From JAAAOH01 sp041686235 (lineage in GTDB: Bacteria; Spirochaetota; Spirochaetia; DSM-27196; PWMO01): 45,130 nucleotides of DNA. A program made the translations under genes and the position numbers. Below the pieces are notes generated by a model. It ran no database searches. It was not told the origin of the DNA and was given only the letters and a program-made list of their open reading frames with translations. The DNA lies in NCBI GenBank assembly GCA_041686235.1, contig JAWLED010000014.1, positions 1 to 45,130 of the forward strand, written 5' to 3'. Shown here piece after piece: positions 8,959 through 16,884 of the stretch (position 1 is its first letter; the number at the start of each line of letters is the position of its first letter).

Positions 8959-9744
8959 CTAATAGATTCCCTGTTCTTCCCATTGTTCGCGGCGTTGCGC
9001 GGTGTAGTACCACGGAAGAACAAGGCGTTCAATAATAAAAACCACCAAAAAGAGTCCGATACTCAAGAGTGTTGTGATCAGCATGGCGATGAAGACCTGA
9101 TCCGTCTGAAGCGCATTCTTTGATCGCAACATGTACAGACCAAGCCCGCCCGAGCCGCCGACCCATTCGCCGATTGTCGCGGCGACCACGCTGTAGGTAA
9201 CCGAAAGGCGCAGCCCGCTAAAAAAGGAGGGCAGTGCCGCAGGTAACCGAACTGTGCGCCAGATCTGACCTCGGCCGGCACGCATGGAGCGCAAGAGCGC
9301 GATATAGTCGGGATCGGTCGATCTGAGCCCGTCAACGGTGGATACGGTCATGGGAAAGAACGTAAACAGAACGACCACGATGATATTCGGCGTCAGTCCG
9401 AATCCGAACCAAATGATGAGAAGCGGCGCGACTGCGAGTATCTGAACGGTTTGGGAGGCGACCAAAAGCGGGTATACCGCTCGCCGAATGATGGGTACGA
9501 GGTCCATGATGCCGGCAAAAGCTACGCCAAGGACCACTGCGATGCTGAGACCGAACAGTGTCTCGAACATCGTGGTGAGAATGGCGGGACCGAGTAAATC
9601 CCACGTGTCTATCCCTGCCAACACAACCTGCACGGGCGAGGGAAGAATAAAGGGCGGAAGGCCGCTTATGACCACGATGAGATGCCACGTCACAACGGCA
9701 CCGACGATCAAAACGGCGGGCGGTAGGACGGTCCGCGCGTTCAT
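8959..9744 (-). CDS. thiX: ABC transporter permease (ThiX-like)
   Basis: A 261 aa BPD_transp_1-type permease with about six transmembrane helices. The first is near LPPAVLIVGAVVTWHLIVV, and the EAA loop that docks the ATPase is around 'LRSMRAGRGQIWRTVRLPAALPSFFSGLR'-like residues in the second half. The start is taken at MNARTV (ATG 9744). It overlaps the upstream DUF77 stop as ATGA (translational coupling) and has GGAGG six bases before it. A longer upstream reading would overlap DUF77 deeply and lacks support. It is the membrane channel of the thiamine-precursor importer. Confidence 0.9.
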   Translation of the reverse strand: MNARTVLPPAVLIVGAVVTWHLIVVISGLPPFILPSPVQVVLAGIDTWDLLGPAILTTMFETLFGLSIAVVLGVAFAGIMDLVPIIRRAVYPLLVASQTVQILAVAPLLIIWFGFGLTPNIIVVVLFTFFPMTVSTVDGLRSTDPDYIALLRSMRAGRGQIWRTVRLPAALPSFFSGLRLSVTYSVVAATIGEWVGGSGGLGLYMLRSKNALQTDQVFIAMLITTLLSIGLFLVVFIIERLVLPWYYTAQRREQWEEQGIY

Positions 9745-10040
9745 TGGGAGCCTCCGGTCCGGTATGGCGCTGTTTTCCCTTCGATCGTCGTTCCGTTGAC
9801 CGAGTCGGCGATCTTTATGAAGGTAACTACGTTTTCGGCGCCGTCTTGGAAACATGCGCGGTGCGCAGCTTTTGCCACCTCGATGAGCTCGTCGAGATCT
9901 TCGCCTTCCAAGGTGGTCTCGAGGGGGCCGACGTGGTAATCCACGCCGCTGTTCTGTATGACCCGTATCGCGTTGTCAACAATCGGTATTGCGTCGTTGG
10001 TGAGTGGAAGAACTTGTATCGATACGTTGCGAACGGCCAT
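9741..10040 (-). CDS. MTH1187 family (DUF77) thiamine-binding protein
   Basis: A 99 aa protein of the DUF77/MTH1187 family, a small ferredoxin-like fold that binds thiamine or its pyrimidine part. The typical lines 'VSIQVLPL', 'YHVGPLETTLEGEDLDEL' and 'VVTFIKIADS' are present. The start at 10040 (MAVRNV) is preferred because GAGAGGT lies six bases upstream (10047-10053). The in-frame Met at 10055 would put that ribosome-binding site inside the gene. It is the first gene after the TPP riboswitch. The likely role is a cytoplasmic thiamine-precursor binder or salvage partner of the ThiXYZ importer (inference). Confidence 0.88.
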   Translation of the reverse strand: MAVRNVSIQVLPLTNDAIPIVDNAIRVIQNSGVDYHVGPLETTLEGEDLDELIEVAKAAHRACFQDGAENVVTFIKIADSVNGTTIEGKTAPYRTGGSQ

Positions 10041-10115
10041 TTGGGCACCTCTCATAGCTACAGTGTAAGAAGGAGGTCGAAACGGCCGTTGCGTGCATGT
10101 AGATTCGGGTGGTCA

Positions 10116-10187
10116 CAGATTCCTCCGCTGGCATTACCCAGTTCAGGTTCTACGGGTGTGATCTCAGCCGTACCGGCACCCCTTCCG
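10116..10187 (-). ncRNA. TPP (THI-box) riboswitch
   Basis: Read on the minus strand, the aptamer contains the conserved blocks GGGGTGCC, GGCTGAGAT, ACCCG, GAACCTGAACTGGGTAATGCC and AGCGGAGGAA in the right order, all within 72 bases. P1 can form between CGGA (10184-10187) and TCTG (10116-10119) with one G-T pair. The first P1 base coincides with the start predicted from the promoter. Downstream, ACCTC (10073-10077) can pair with GAGGT of the DUF77 ribosome-binding site (10047-10053). This suggests TPP-induced block of translation (inference). Confidence 0.95.
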
Positions 10188-10192
10188 GGACA

Positions 10193-10221
10193 AGAATACT
10201 GACGGTAAACGCCGGGGTCAA
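10193..10221 (-). promoter_or_regulatory. Sigma70-type promoter of the thiamine operon
   Basis: On the minus strand, TTGACC (10216-10221), a 17-base spacer and TATTCT (10193-10198) lie directly before the TPP aptamer. The expected start is near 10186-10187. Confidence 0.65.
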
Positions 10222-10287
10222 CGAACCAACCGTGAGGACGGCAAAATCCTCGATGAGTCGCCGGCGTACCGATGTGGGGCGGGTGAA

Positions 10288-11082
10288 TTAGCGATCGAGG
10301 CCTGCCGGCTCGATGTCGATAAGAAATGAGCTTTGGAAGGGAAATGCGCTCCCAAAACGGGTGTAGACCGTGGAAGGAATCCCGAGGTCGGCCAGCTTCG
10401 TGCGGCCCAAGACGCTTCCGTTAGCGTGTTGGTTCGGGTGGAGGCCTGCTTTCGGTAATGCGAGCGTCACGGTGACATCGGCGTCGATATGCGCTCCCGG
10501 GGTGTCGCCGCTGGTCGCGTCGAGACCCGAGGGAACATCGAGTGAAACGATGTGCGCTCCGAATCGCTCTTTTTGGTCCCCCGCCCAGCTCAGCATCTCT
10601 TTCGCCTCGTCTCGAGGGGCTCCTTCGAGGCTATATCCGAGCACGGCATCAACGACGACGCGTGCCTGCAGGGACCAGAGGTTGTCTACCTCGACCACGG
10701 CACCGTTCGTGCCGCTGTAGGACCTCTTCTGGTACCGCGGTACTTCATCGAGCGCATCGGGGCGACTCACACACAAGGTAACGTCGAGCCCGCGGTTCGC
10801 AAGATGGCGCGCGGCGCACATGCCCCCGCCGCCGTTCCCTCCGGTGCCGGCGAGGATAACGATCGGATAGCCCGTTTGCCCTGGTGCACCGGATGATTGC
10901 CCCATCTCGGAGAGCTCCGAAAGCACTCCCAGCGCCAAGCTTCTGCCGGCGTTCTCCATCATCTGAAACAGATTCGGGCCGGTTTCCTCGGTGGCAATGG
11001 CATCCATCTCGCGCATCTCCTCGGTGGTAAGCGCGGGGATGACCGTCTGGTATTCGGTGCGGTAGGCTCCGGAAATCGACAT
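10288..11082 (-). CDS. nnrE: NAD(P)H-hydrate epimerase (YjeF N-terminal domain only)
   Basis: About 264 aa. It interconverts the R and S forms of damaged, hydrated NAD(P)H so that a dehydratase can repair them. Visible motifs are 'LTTEEMREMDAIA', 'NLFQMMENAGRSLA', the glycine-rich 'LAGTGGNGGGGMCAARHLA', and 'DVPSGLDATSGD' with the K+/substrate-site Asp. The C-terminal 'TVTLALPKAGLHP' is also typical. The ADP/ATP-dependent dehydratase (NnrD) domain, often fused, is absent and must be elsewhere. The start at MSISGA (11082) is chosen because homologs have only a short lead before the TEEM block, but its ribosome-binding site is weak. A start at 11187 is possible. Its 3' end lies upstream of the thiamine promoter on the same strand. 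Confidence 0.88.
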   Translation of the reverse strand: MSISGAYRTEYQTVIPALTTEEMREMDAIATEETGPNLFQMMENAGRSLALGVLSELSEMGQSSGAPGQTGYPIVILAGTGGNGGGGMCAARHLANRGLDVTLCVSRPDALDEVPRYQKRSYSGTNGAVVEVDNLWSLQARVVVDAVLGYSLEGAPRDEAKEMLSWAGDQKERFGAHIVSLDVPSGLDATSGDTPGAHIDADVTVTLALPKAGLHPNQHANGSVLGRTKLADLGIPSTVYTRFGSAFPFQSSFLIDIEPAGLDR

Positions 11083-11228
11083 GACCCCTAAGGTAACAAA
11101 GTACCGACGTTGGGGGAAGTGTGTAGCGCGACGCGCGATCAGGCCCGGCAACGCCGTTGCGGATGCGGTATATTTGTTGGTTGACAATTCGGCTCACTGA
11201 AGCCAGGCTCGAACAAAGGGGGCGAGTA

Positions 11229-11588
11229 ATGGGACTTCTCAAAGGCCTTTTGGGCACCGTCTTTGGCCGAGGTGGCGCGGAATCACGCCGGACCGGCGGT
11301 GGAGCTGCTTCCCGCAAAAAGGGAGACGAGGGGCTCTACCTGTACGTCAAAATAACTCAGACCGGAGAAATCGTGGAGATTCGCCTCATTCCACGACAAG
11401 AGCTCGTGCCGGATTATAAGAACGGCGGTTTTTTTACCCACAAAGTCATCACAGGCCCCAAGACCCTCGGGCGAGCCGACGCGCTCTTCCGTTTTGATGA
11501 GCAAAAAAACTTCAGCTCCGCCGAGATCTCCGGAGGAGAAATCAGCGACGCCGCCGCCTATGCGGCCCGGAAAAGCGGCGAGAGCTAA
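11229..11588 (+). CDS. Small conserved protein of unknown function
   Basis: 119 aa, soluble. The N-terminus (MGLLKGLLGTVFGRGG) may be an amphipathic helix, followed by a Gly/Ser-rich spacer. The core is 'LYLYVKITQTGEIVEIRLIPRQELVPDY', then 'GGFFTHKVITGPKTLGRADALFRFDE'. From memory, proteins with the same layout in Chloroflexi and Firmicutes carry a CxxC ('CDRCGE') where this one reads ITQTGE. If so, a metal-binding pair has been lost here; this needs alignment to confirm. The start at 11229 is set by AAGGGGGCG just upstream. It is divergent from nnrE with no obvious functional link. Confidence 0.7.
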   Translation: MGLLKGLLGTVFGRGGAESRRTGGGAASRKKGDEGLYLYVKITQTGEIVEIRLIPRQELVPDYKNGGFFTHKVITGPKTLGRADALFRFDEQKNFSSAEISGGEISDAAAYAARKSGES

Positions 11589-11674
11589 TCCGCTGTTCGC
11601 AACGACCGGGAGTGTTTTCCTCGTTCGCCGCGGTTAGAAAACGGTTAGAAGCACTTTGAGGCCACGCGGAGAAA

Positions 11675-11703
11675 TTGACGAAAGATGAAACTGGGTCTAC
11701 CAT
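11675..11703 (+). promoter_or_regulatory. Sigma70-type promoter of the ugp operon
   Basis: TTGACG at 11675-11680, a 17-base spacer and TACCAT at 11698-11703. The expected start is near 11710, just before the leader palindrome. Confidence 0.6.
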
Positions 11704-11714
11704 AAAATCAAGAT

Positions 11715-11754
11715 GTTAGTTTAATTTCCCGCAGTGTGCGGAAAAAATGCTAAC
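11715..11754 (+). repeat. 40-bp imperfect palindrome in the ugpB leader
   Basis: GTTAG (11715-11719) and CTAAC (11750-11754) form the outer arms, and CCGCA/TGCGG the inner arms around a GTG loop. Most bases between them also pair, apart from a short mismatch. It ends two bases before the ugpB ribosome-binding site. It could be an mRNA-protecting or SD-exposing hairpin, or an operator just after the transcription start. Confidence 0.6.
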
Positions 11755-11766
11755 AAAGGAGGCTTT

Positions 11767-13134
11767 ATGAAACGTTTGTTGCTCACGTTGGTTGTGCTCT
11801 TGCTTGCCGCTACGCTTGTGATGGCAGGAGGACAGGGCGAGGCTGAAGGCGAAGGCGAAGGCGAGGCCGAGGCCGAGGCTGCAGCCGAAGAGACCATTAC
11901 GATCGAGTGGTGGCATGCAATGGGAGGTGCTCTCGGCGAAAAGCTGAATGAGATTGCCGAGGACTTCAACGACAGCCAGGACAACTTCGAAGTTGACCCG
12001 GTCTATCGAGGTGACTATTCCGAGACCATGACCAGCGGCATCGCCGCCTACCGCTCGGACAATCAGCCCCACATTATCCAGATCTACGAGGTCGGAACCC
12101 AAACAATGATGGCGGCCGAGGGTGCCATCAAGCCGGTCTACGAAGTAATGGAGCTGATGGACAAAGAGTGGGACCCGGAGATCTACATCCCTGCGGTTAC
12201 CGGCTATTACACCACACCGGACGGGCGCATGCTGAGCCTCCCGTTCAACAGCTCGACACCGGTGCTGTGGTACAACAAGGACGCCTTCGAAGAGGCCGGT
12301 CTAGATCCTGACGATCCGCCCGAGACATGGCCGGAAGTGGCCGAGTACTCTCGCGATCTCGTGGACGCCGGCTATACCGGTTTTTCCACGGCATGGATCT
12401 CGTGGATTCATCTCGAAAACCTCTCCGCATGGCACGACGTGCCCTTCGGAACCCGGGCAGACGGCTTTGAGGGCCTCGACGCGGAGTTGAGCTACAATAC
12501 CGACTTGTATGTAAACCACGTTGAATCCCTCGCCGAATGGCAGGAAGAGGATATCTTCGAGTACGGCGGGCGCACCAACGACGGCAATTCGTTGTTCTCA
12601 AGCGGGGAAGTCGGTATGTACACCGAATCCTCGGCCGGTTACGGTGGTTTCGAAGATAGCGCAGATTTCGAGTTCGATAGCACCATGCTCCCCTATTGGC
12701 CCGACCAGGAAGGCGCGCCGCAGAATACCATCATCGGCGGAGCAAGCTTGTGGGTCATGGGCGGCCATTCCGACGAGGAGTACGCAGGAGTAGCCGAGTT
12801 CTTTGACTACCTCTCCCAGCCGGAAGTACAGGCCGAATGGCACGAGTTTACCGGTTATCTCCCGATTACAGAGGAAGCCTACGAGCTTTCGAAAGAACGT
12901 GGCCTCTATGAGGAAACGCCGGCTCTCGAGACCGCTATCCTCCAGATGACTCGAGAGGAACCGACTGAGAACTCGAAGGGTGTCCGTTTCGGCAACTATA
13001 ACGAGATTCGCACGATAAACTACGAGGAGCTCGAGGCGGTATTCGAGGGCGACAAGAGTGCTCAAGAGGCTCTTGACGATGCCGTCCGCCGTGGAAACGA
13101 GATCCTGCGTGAGTTTGAGCGAGCAAACGAATAG
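11767..13134 (+). CDS. ugpB: Solute-binding protein for glycerol-3-phosphate/glycerophosphodiesters (UgpB-like)
   Basis: 455 aa. A signal peptide (residues 1 to about 20, ending LVMAGG) is followed by an acidic, low-complexity linker made of G, E and A, and then a family 1 extracellular solute-binding domain. UgpB-type landmarks are 'IEWWHAMGGALGEKL', 'VDPVYRGDYSETM', 'SLPFNSSTPVLWYNKDAFEEAGLDP' and 'NTIIGGASLWVMGGHSD'. No lipobox cysteine is visible. The start is fixed by AAAGGAGG five bases before the ATG. It leads the ugpB-A-E-glpQ operon and is separated from ugpA by a strong hairpin, which would favour excess binding protein. The substrate is inferred from UgpB similarity and the glpQ neighbour. 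Confidence 0.9.
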   Translation: MKRLLLTLVVLLLAATLVMAGGQGEAEGEGEGEAEAEAAAEETITIEWWHAMGGALGEKLNEIAEDFNDSQDNFEVDPVYRGDYSETMTSGIAAYRSDNQPHIIQIYEVGTQTMMAAEGAIKPVYEVMELMDKEWDPEIYIPAVTGYYTTPDGRMLSLPFNSSTPVLWYNKDAFEEAGLDPDDPPETWPEVAEYSRDLVDAGYTGFSTAWISWIHLENLSAWHDVPFGTRADGFEGLDAELSYNTDLYVNHVESLAEWQEEDIFEYGGRTNDGNSLFSSGEVGMYTESSAGYGGFEDSADFEFDSTMLPYWPDQEGAPQNTIIGGASLWVMGGHSDEEYAGVAEFFDYLSQPEVQAEWHEFTGYLPITEEAYELSKERGLYEETPALETAILQMTREEPTENSKGVRFGNYNEIRTINYEELEAVFEGDKSAQEALDDAVRRGNEILREFERANE

Positions 13135-13171
13135 TCTCGGGACGGTAAGCACGTAAACGCATGTCATGTGG

Positions 13172-13211
13172 ACGACCGGCGCCTGTTGGCGTCGGTCGTT
13201 TCTCTTTGCTT
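13172..13211 (+). terminator. Intrinsic terminator/attenuator between ugpB and ugpA
   Basis: A 12-bp stem (ACGACCGGCGCC at 13172-13183 with GGCGTCGGTCGT at 13188-13199, one G-T pair) with a TGTT loop is followed by a T-rich tail. It is probably partially read through, so ugpB would be expressed above the permease genes. Confidence 0.75.
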
Positions 13212-13257
13212 TCTGTCACGGCGATAACGCGTATTCTTCCGGCAATGAGGTGCAGTT

Positions 13258-14142
13258 GTGGCTGACGATCGCGCGATATTCAAGAACAAGCTTCTTCCGT
13301 ATGTACTTGTTTTTCCTCAAATAGCTATTGTAGGTGTGTTCTTTCTGTGGCCGGGGTTTCAGGCCGTTGTTCTGTCTCTCTTTCGTGAGGATGCGTTTGG
13401 AACCCGCAGGACGTTTGTTGGGCTCGAAAACTTCGTCCGGCTGTTTTCGGACGAAACATACATCCAGTCCATGCAGGTCACGTTTTTGTTCACGGTGTAT
13501 GTGATGATCATTGTGATGAGTCTCGGCCTTTTTCTGGCGGTTCTGGCCGATCGTGCCGTGCGAGGCTCGAATTTCTATACAACGGCTATCATATGGCCAT
13601 ACGCCATAGCCCCGGTTGTCTCTGGTGTTATGTGGATGTTTTTGTTCAATCCGACAATCGGAGTTGTTGCGCACTGGTTGGAACTTGGAGGGTTCCAGTG
13701 GAACCACGCGTTGCGACCGAGGCACGGCTTTGCCCTTGTGGTCCTTGCGGCCTCCTGGAAACAGATCGCGTACAATTTTCTGTTTTTTCTGGCCGGCTTG
13801 CAAAACATACCACCATCACTTATCGAATCAGCTGCGATCGACGGTGCAAAGCCTTTCACGCGGTTTTGGCGCGTGACGTTCCCGCTGCTCAGTCCCACGA
13901 CGTTTTTCCTGGTCATCATGAACGTCATGTATACGTTCTTCCTCACCTTCGGCATCGTTCATCAAGTAACCCAGGGTGGTCCGGGACGCGCGACGAATAT
14001 ATTGGTTTATAAGGTGTACCGCGACGGTTTCGTCAACTTGAACCTGGGCGGCTCGTCCGCTCAATCAGTCGTGCTTATGGCGATCGTTATCACCTTGACG
14101 TTCATTCAATTCCGCTTCTTCGAGCGAAAGGTCCATTACTAA
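13258..14142 (+). CDS. ugpA: ABC sugar/glycerol-3-phosphate permease (UgpA-like)
   Basis: A 294 aa inner-membrane permease of the MalF/UgpA type, with about six transmembrane helices. The first is 'LLPYVLVFPQIAIVGVFFLW'. The EAA loop 'IPPSLIESAAIDGAKPFTRFWRVTFPLL' is adjusted here to the visible core 'ESAAIDGA', which contacts the ATPase. The start is GTG (13258) with GAGGTG upstream; no ATG in frame fits better. It is followed 12 bases later by ugpE. It forms the heterodimeric channel with UgpE. Confidence 0.92.
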   Translation: MADDRAIFKNKLLPYVLVFPQIAIVGVFFLWPGFQAVVLSLFREDAFGTRRTFVGLENFVRLFSDETYIQSMQVTFLFTVYVMIIVMSLGLFLAVLADRAVRGSNFYTTAIIWPYAIAPVVSGVMWMFLFNPTIGVVAHWLELGGFQWNHALRPRHGFALVVLAASWKQIAYNFLFFLAGLQNIPPSLIESAAIDGAKPFTRFWRVTFPLLSPTTFFLVIMNVMYTFFLTFGIVHQVTQGGPGRATNILVYKVYRDGFVNLNLGGSSAQSVVLMAIVITLTFIQFRFFERKVHY

Positions 14143-14154
14143 GGGGAAGCAACT

Positions 14155-15006
14155 ATGGCAATGGTAGAACGTTACCCGGCACTGACCTTTTTTACCCATA
14201 CGATGCTAATCGTCGGGGTCTTCATATTCATTTTCCCGATTTATGTTGTCTTTGTCGCCTCTTCGGTTCCCCTCGGAGCAATCCTGCGTGCGCCGATGCC
14301 GATAATTCCGGGTGCCCAGGTACTGCAGAACTACTGGACCGCTCTGACCCAAGGCGTAGCGGATGTAGGCGCCTCGTCGGGGACCATGCTGATGAACAGC
14401 GTAATCATGGCGTTAGGCGTGAGCATCGGAAAAATCGTCATCTCGATGTTTGCGGCGTTTGCATTCGTGTTTTTTAGATTTCCCGGGCGGCAGCTCTTTT
14501 TCTGGGCCATTTTCATTACGTTGATGCTCCCGGTTCAGGTTCGGATTCTGCCGACCTACGAGGTCGTCGCCAACTTGGGAATGCTCGATTCCTATGCGGG
14601 CCTTATACTTCCGATCATCCCTTCGGCTACCGCTACGTTCCTATTTCGCCAGTACTTCATGTCCATACCGCGGGAGATGCCCGATTCGGCAAGGGTAGAT
14701 GGGGCGAGCCCGATGCAGTTCTTCTGGCGGATCCTTATTCCGATCTCCAAAACCACCTTTGCGGCCCTGTTCGTCATTTTGTTCATCTTCGGCTGGAACC
14801 AATACCTGTGGCCGCTCCTTGTTACTACGAAGGAGCAGTACTACACGCTGTTGATCGGCATCAACCGCATGCTCGCGGTGGGAGACCAACAGGCGGAATG
14901 GCACATCATCATGGCCTCTACCATCTTGGCTATGGTACCGCCGGTCTTCGTCGTCATGTCTATGCGCAGAATGTTCATGCGCGGTATGACCGAGCAGGAG
15001 AAATAG
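14155..15006 (+). CDS. ugpE: ABC sugar/glycerol-3-phosphate permease (UgpE-like)
   Basis: A 283 aa partner permease of the MalG/UgpE type. Six hydrophobic segments are seen, beginning with 'MLIVGVFIFIFPIYVVFVAS'. The EAA motif is 'MPDSARVDGASPMQFFWRIL', and the C-terminal helix is typical. AAGGGGAAG precedes the ATG. The operon continues into glpQ, 15 bases downstream. No ATPase (UgpC) is encoded in the operon. A shared MsmK/UgpC-type ATPase elsewhere in the genome would be required. Confidence 0.92.
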   Translation: MAMVERYPALTFFTHTMLIVGVFIFIFPIYVVFVASSVPLGAILRAPMPIIPGAQVLQNYWTALTQGVADVGASSGTMLMNSVIMALGVSIGKIVISMFAAFAFVFFRFPGRQLFFWAIFITLMLPVQVRILPTYEVVANLGMLDSYAGLILPIIPSATATFLFRQYFMSIPREMPDSARVDGASPMQFFWRILIPISKTTFAALFVILFIFGWNQYLWPLLVTTKEQYYTLLIGINRMLAVGDQQAEWHIIMASTILAMVPPVFVVMSMRRMFMRGMTEQEK

Positions 15007-15021
15007 CGGAGAACGAGAGGA

Positions 15022-16011
15022 TTGGCAGAAAGAGTGGCGGAAAGAAGACGCAGAACCGTAGCGATAGCCGTGGTTGTTTCGGTGCTCGGGGCAGCCGCTA
15101 TGGTGCTCCTCATCAGCGGATGCGCCGGCAATCGGAGCGGGCGCACAGCATCAAATGGGGGAGAGGAAGTGACACAGCAAACACGATGTGACACGTTGAA
15201 CATTGCCCATCGCGGTGCGCGCAGCGTTGCACCGGAGAATACGATAGAGGCAGCCCGAAAAGGCCTTGAAATGGGTGCGGATTTGTGGGAGCTGGACGTA
15301 CAGCTAAGCGCGGACGACGAGCTCGTCGTCATACATGATGATACGCTCGAGCGCACCTCTAACGTCGAGACCGCGTTTGCGGACCGCGAGCCGTGGAACG
15401 TTTCCGATTTTACGTTGGCCGAGATAAGAGAGCTCGACTTTGGTTCATGGTTCAACGAGGAGGATCCTTTCGGACAGATCGAGGGGGGGGTAGTAAGCGC
15501 CGAGGATCGCCGGAGTTATGAGGGGATCGGCGCACCGACGCTCCGAGAAGCGTTGGAATGGACGAGCAGAAACGATTGGAAGGTTAATGTAGAGCTCAAA
15601 CATCTCGGAGAGGACGTAGAAGAGGAGAACTACGTCGAGCGGGTCGTGGGCCTCATCCAAGAGCTTGGAATGACCAAAGATGTATTGATCTCGTCGTTCA
15701 ACCATGACTACCTCGTACGTGCCAAAGCGGCGGATTCGACGATACCAACCGGAGCTCTTGTGGGGCGGGGAATCGATGATCCCGCCGGGTACGTGCGGGA
15801 TCTCGGCGCGGATGCCTATAACCCGAGCTCGGAGGCGATCTCGCCTTCACGGATTCCCGACCTCCGCGAGCAGGACGTCGAGGTGTATGTCTACACCGTA
15901 AATGAGGAAGACGAGTTGGCGCGTCTCGTAGAAGCGGGGGCAACGGGAATTTTTACGGATTTTCCCCAACGGCTCGCGCGCGTGCTTGACGAATGTAGAC
16001 ACGAGCGATAG
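15022..16011 (+). CDS. glpQ: Glycerophosphodiester phosphodiesterase lipoprotein
   Basis: 329 aa. It hydrolyses glycerophosphodiesters (deacylated phospholipids) to glycerol-3-phosphate and an alcohol. A basic start and hydrophobic helix end in the lipobox L-I-S-G-C, so the enzyme should be lipid-anchored in the periplasm. The GDPD domain shows 'IAHRGARSVAPENTIEA', 'ELDVQLSADDELVVIHDDTLERT' (metal-binding Glu/Asp and catalytic His) and the C-terminal 'VYTVNEEDELARLVEAGATGIFTDFP'. An insert near 'FGQIEGGVVSAEDRRSYEG' is longer than in many homologs. The start is a TTG at 15022, with GGAGAA eight bases before it; a GTG at 15034 is less well spaced. It feeds the UgpBAE importer (established logic of ugp operons). 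Confidence 0.92.
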   Translation: MAERVAERRRRTVAIAVVVSVLGAAAMVLLISGCAGNRSGRTASNGGEEVTQQTRCDTLNIAHRGARSVAPENTIEAARKGLEMGADLWELDVQLSADDELVVIHDDTLERTSNVETAFADREPWNVSDFTLAEIRELDFGSWFNEEDPFGQIEGGVVSAEDRRSYEGIGAPTLREALEWTSRNDWKVNVELKHLGEDVEEENYVERVVGLIQELGMTKDVLISSFNHDYLVRAKAADSTIPTGALVGRGIDDPAGYVRDLGADAYNPSSEAISPSRIPDLREQDVEVYVYTVNEEDELARLVEAGATGIFTDFPQRLARVLDECRHER

Positions 16012-16113
16012 CCGCCTTCGCTGACGCAGCTCGCCTGCATACCGGAATGCCGCAATGTGCCTTTGGCCTCGTTTCGTCCTGATTTTGTACGAGTAGGGGG
16101 TAAACGTTTCCAA

Positions 16114-16884
16114 ATGATGGCGCGTGTCGGACGGGTGACACGGTCTTTCATGGGGGCTTATGGCCGCTTTACGGTGCTTGCCGTTCGCTCCGCGGCGGCG
16201 GCACGTCGGTTGCCTGTGTATCACCGGGAGTTCACTCGTCATTACATGTACATCGGGCCGAACTCCTTTCCCTTGGTGTTCGCCACATCCGTGTTTCTCG
16301 GGCTCGTGCTCGGTGTTCAGATCGGTACGCAGGCCGGACCGGAAACGCCGCCCCCGGTCGAGGCCGGTCTCATTTTACGCTCGGTGCTGATCGAGATGGG
16401 GCCGGTGGTAACGGGGTTTGTCATTGCCGGTCGCGTGGGTTCGGCCATTGCAGCTGAAACCGCCGCTATGAAGGTCACGGAGCAAGTGGATGCGCTCCGC
16501 ACCTTCGGCATCGATCCGGTGGAATATCTGACGATGCCTCGCGTGCTGGCCGCCCTCGTCGCGATGCCGGTATTGGTGGTGTATGCCGATCTCATTGCAA
16601 TTCTTGCGAGCTTCGTGTCGACGCACTTCACAATCGATATGACATGGCCCGGCTTCATCCGAGGAATGCGGGATGCCTTTGAAATCACCGATGTGTGGAC
16701 CTCCCTGATAAAGGCCGTTCTCACCGGCCCCTTGATTGCCTTGATAGGGTGCTTTTTCGGCCTGGAAACAGGTTACGGGGCGCGGGGTGTGGGGAACAGC
16801 ACCACGCACGCGGTCGTATGGTCGTTGATCGGAGTAATCGCAATCGACTATGTCATTTCGGCGGCATTGTATTTCGTATGGTAG
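16114..16884 (+). CDS. mlaE: MlaE-type phospholipid ABC permease
   Basis: A 256 aa integral inner-membrane permease of the MlaE/YrbE family (Mla pathway, phospholipid transport between inner and outer membranes). Key features are 'SFPLVFATSVFLGLVLGVQIG', 'LIEMGPVVTGFVIAGRVGSAI', 'AAETAAMKVTEQVDALRTFG' (the coupling loop that meets MlaF) and 'FGLETGYGARGVG'. The start is taken at ATG 16114; an ATG three bases later is equally possible, and AGGGGG lies a bit far upstream. It overlaps mlaF by 7 bases. It follows glpQ by about 100 bases with no terminator seen, so read-through from the ugp operon is possible. Confidence 0.92.
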   Translation: MMARVGRVTRSFMGAYGRFTVLAVRSAAAARRLPVYHREFTRHYMYIGPNSFPLVFATSVFLGLVLGVQIGTQAGPETPPPVEAGLILRSVLIEMGPVVTGFVIAGRVGSAIAAETAAMKVTEQVDALRTFGIDPVEYLTMPRVLAALVAMPVLVVYADLIAILASFVSTHFTIDMTWPGFIRGMRDAFEITDVWTSLIKAVLTGPLIALIGCFFGLETGYGARGVGNSTTHAVVWSLIGVIAIDYVISAALYFVW

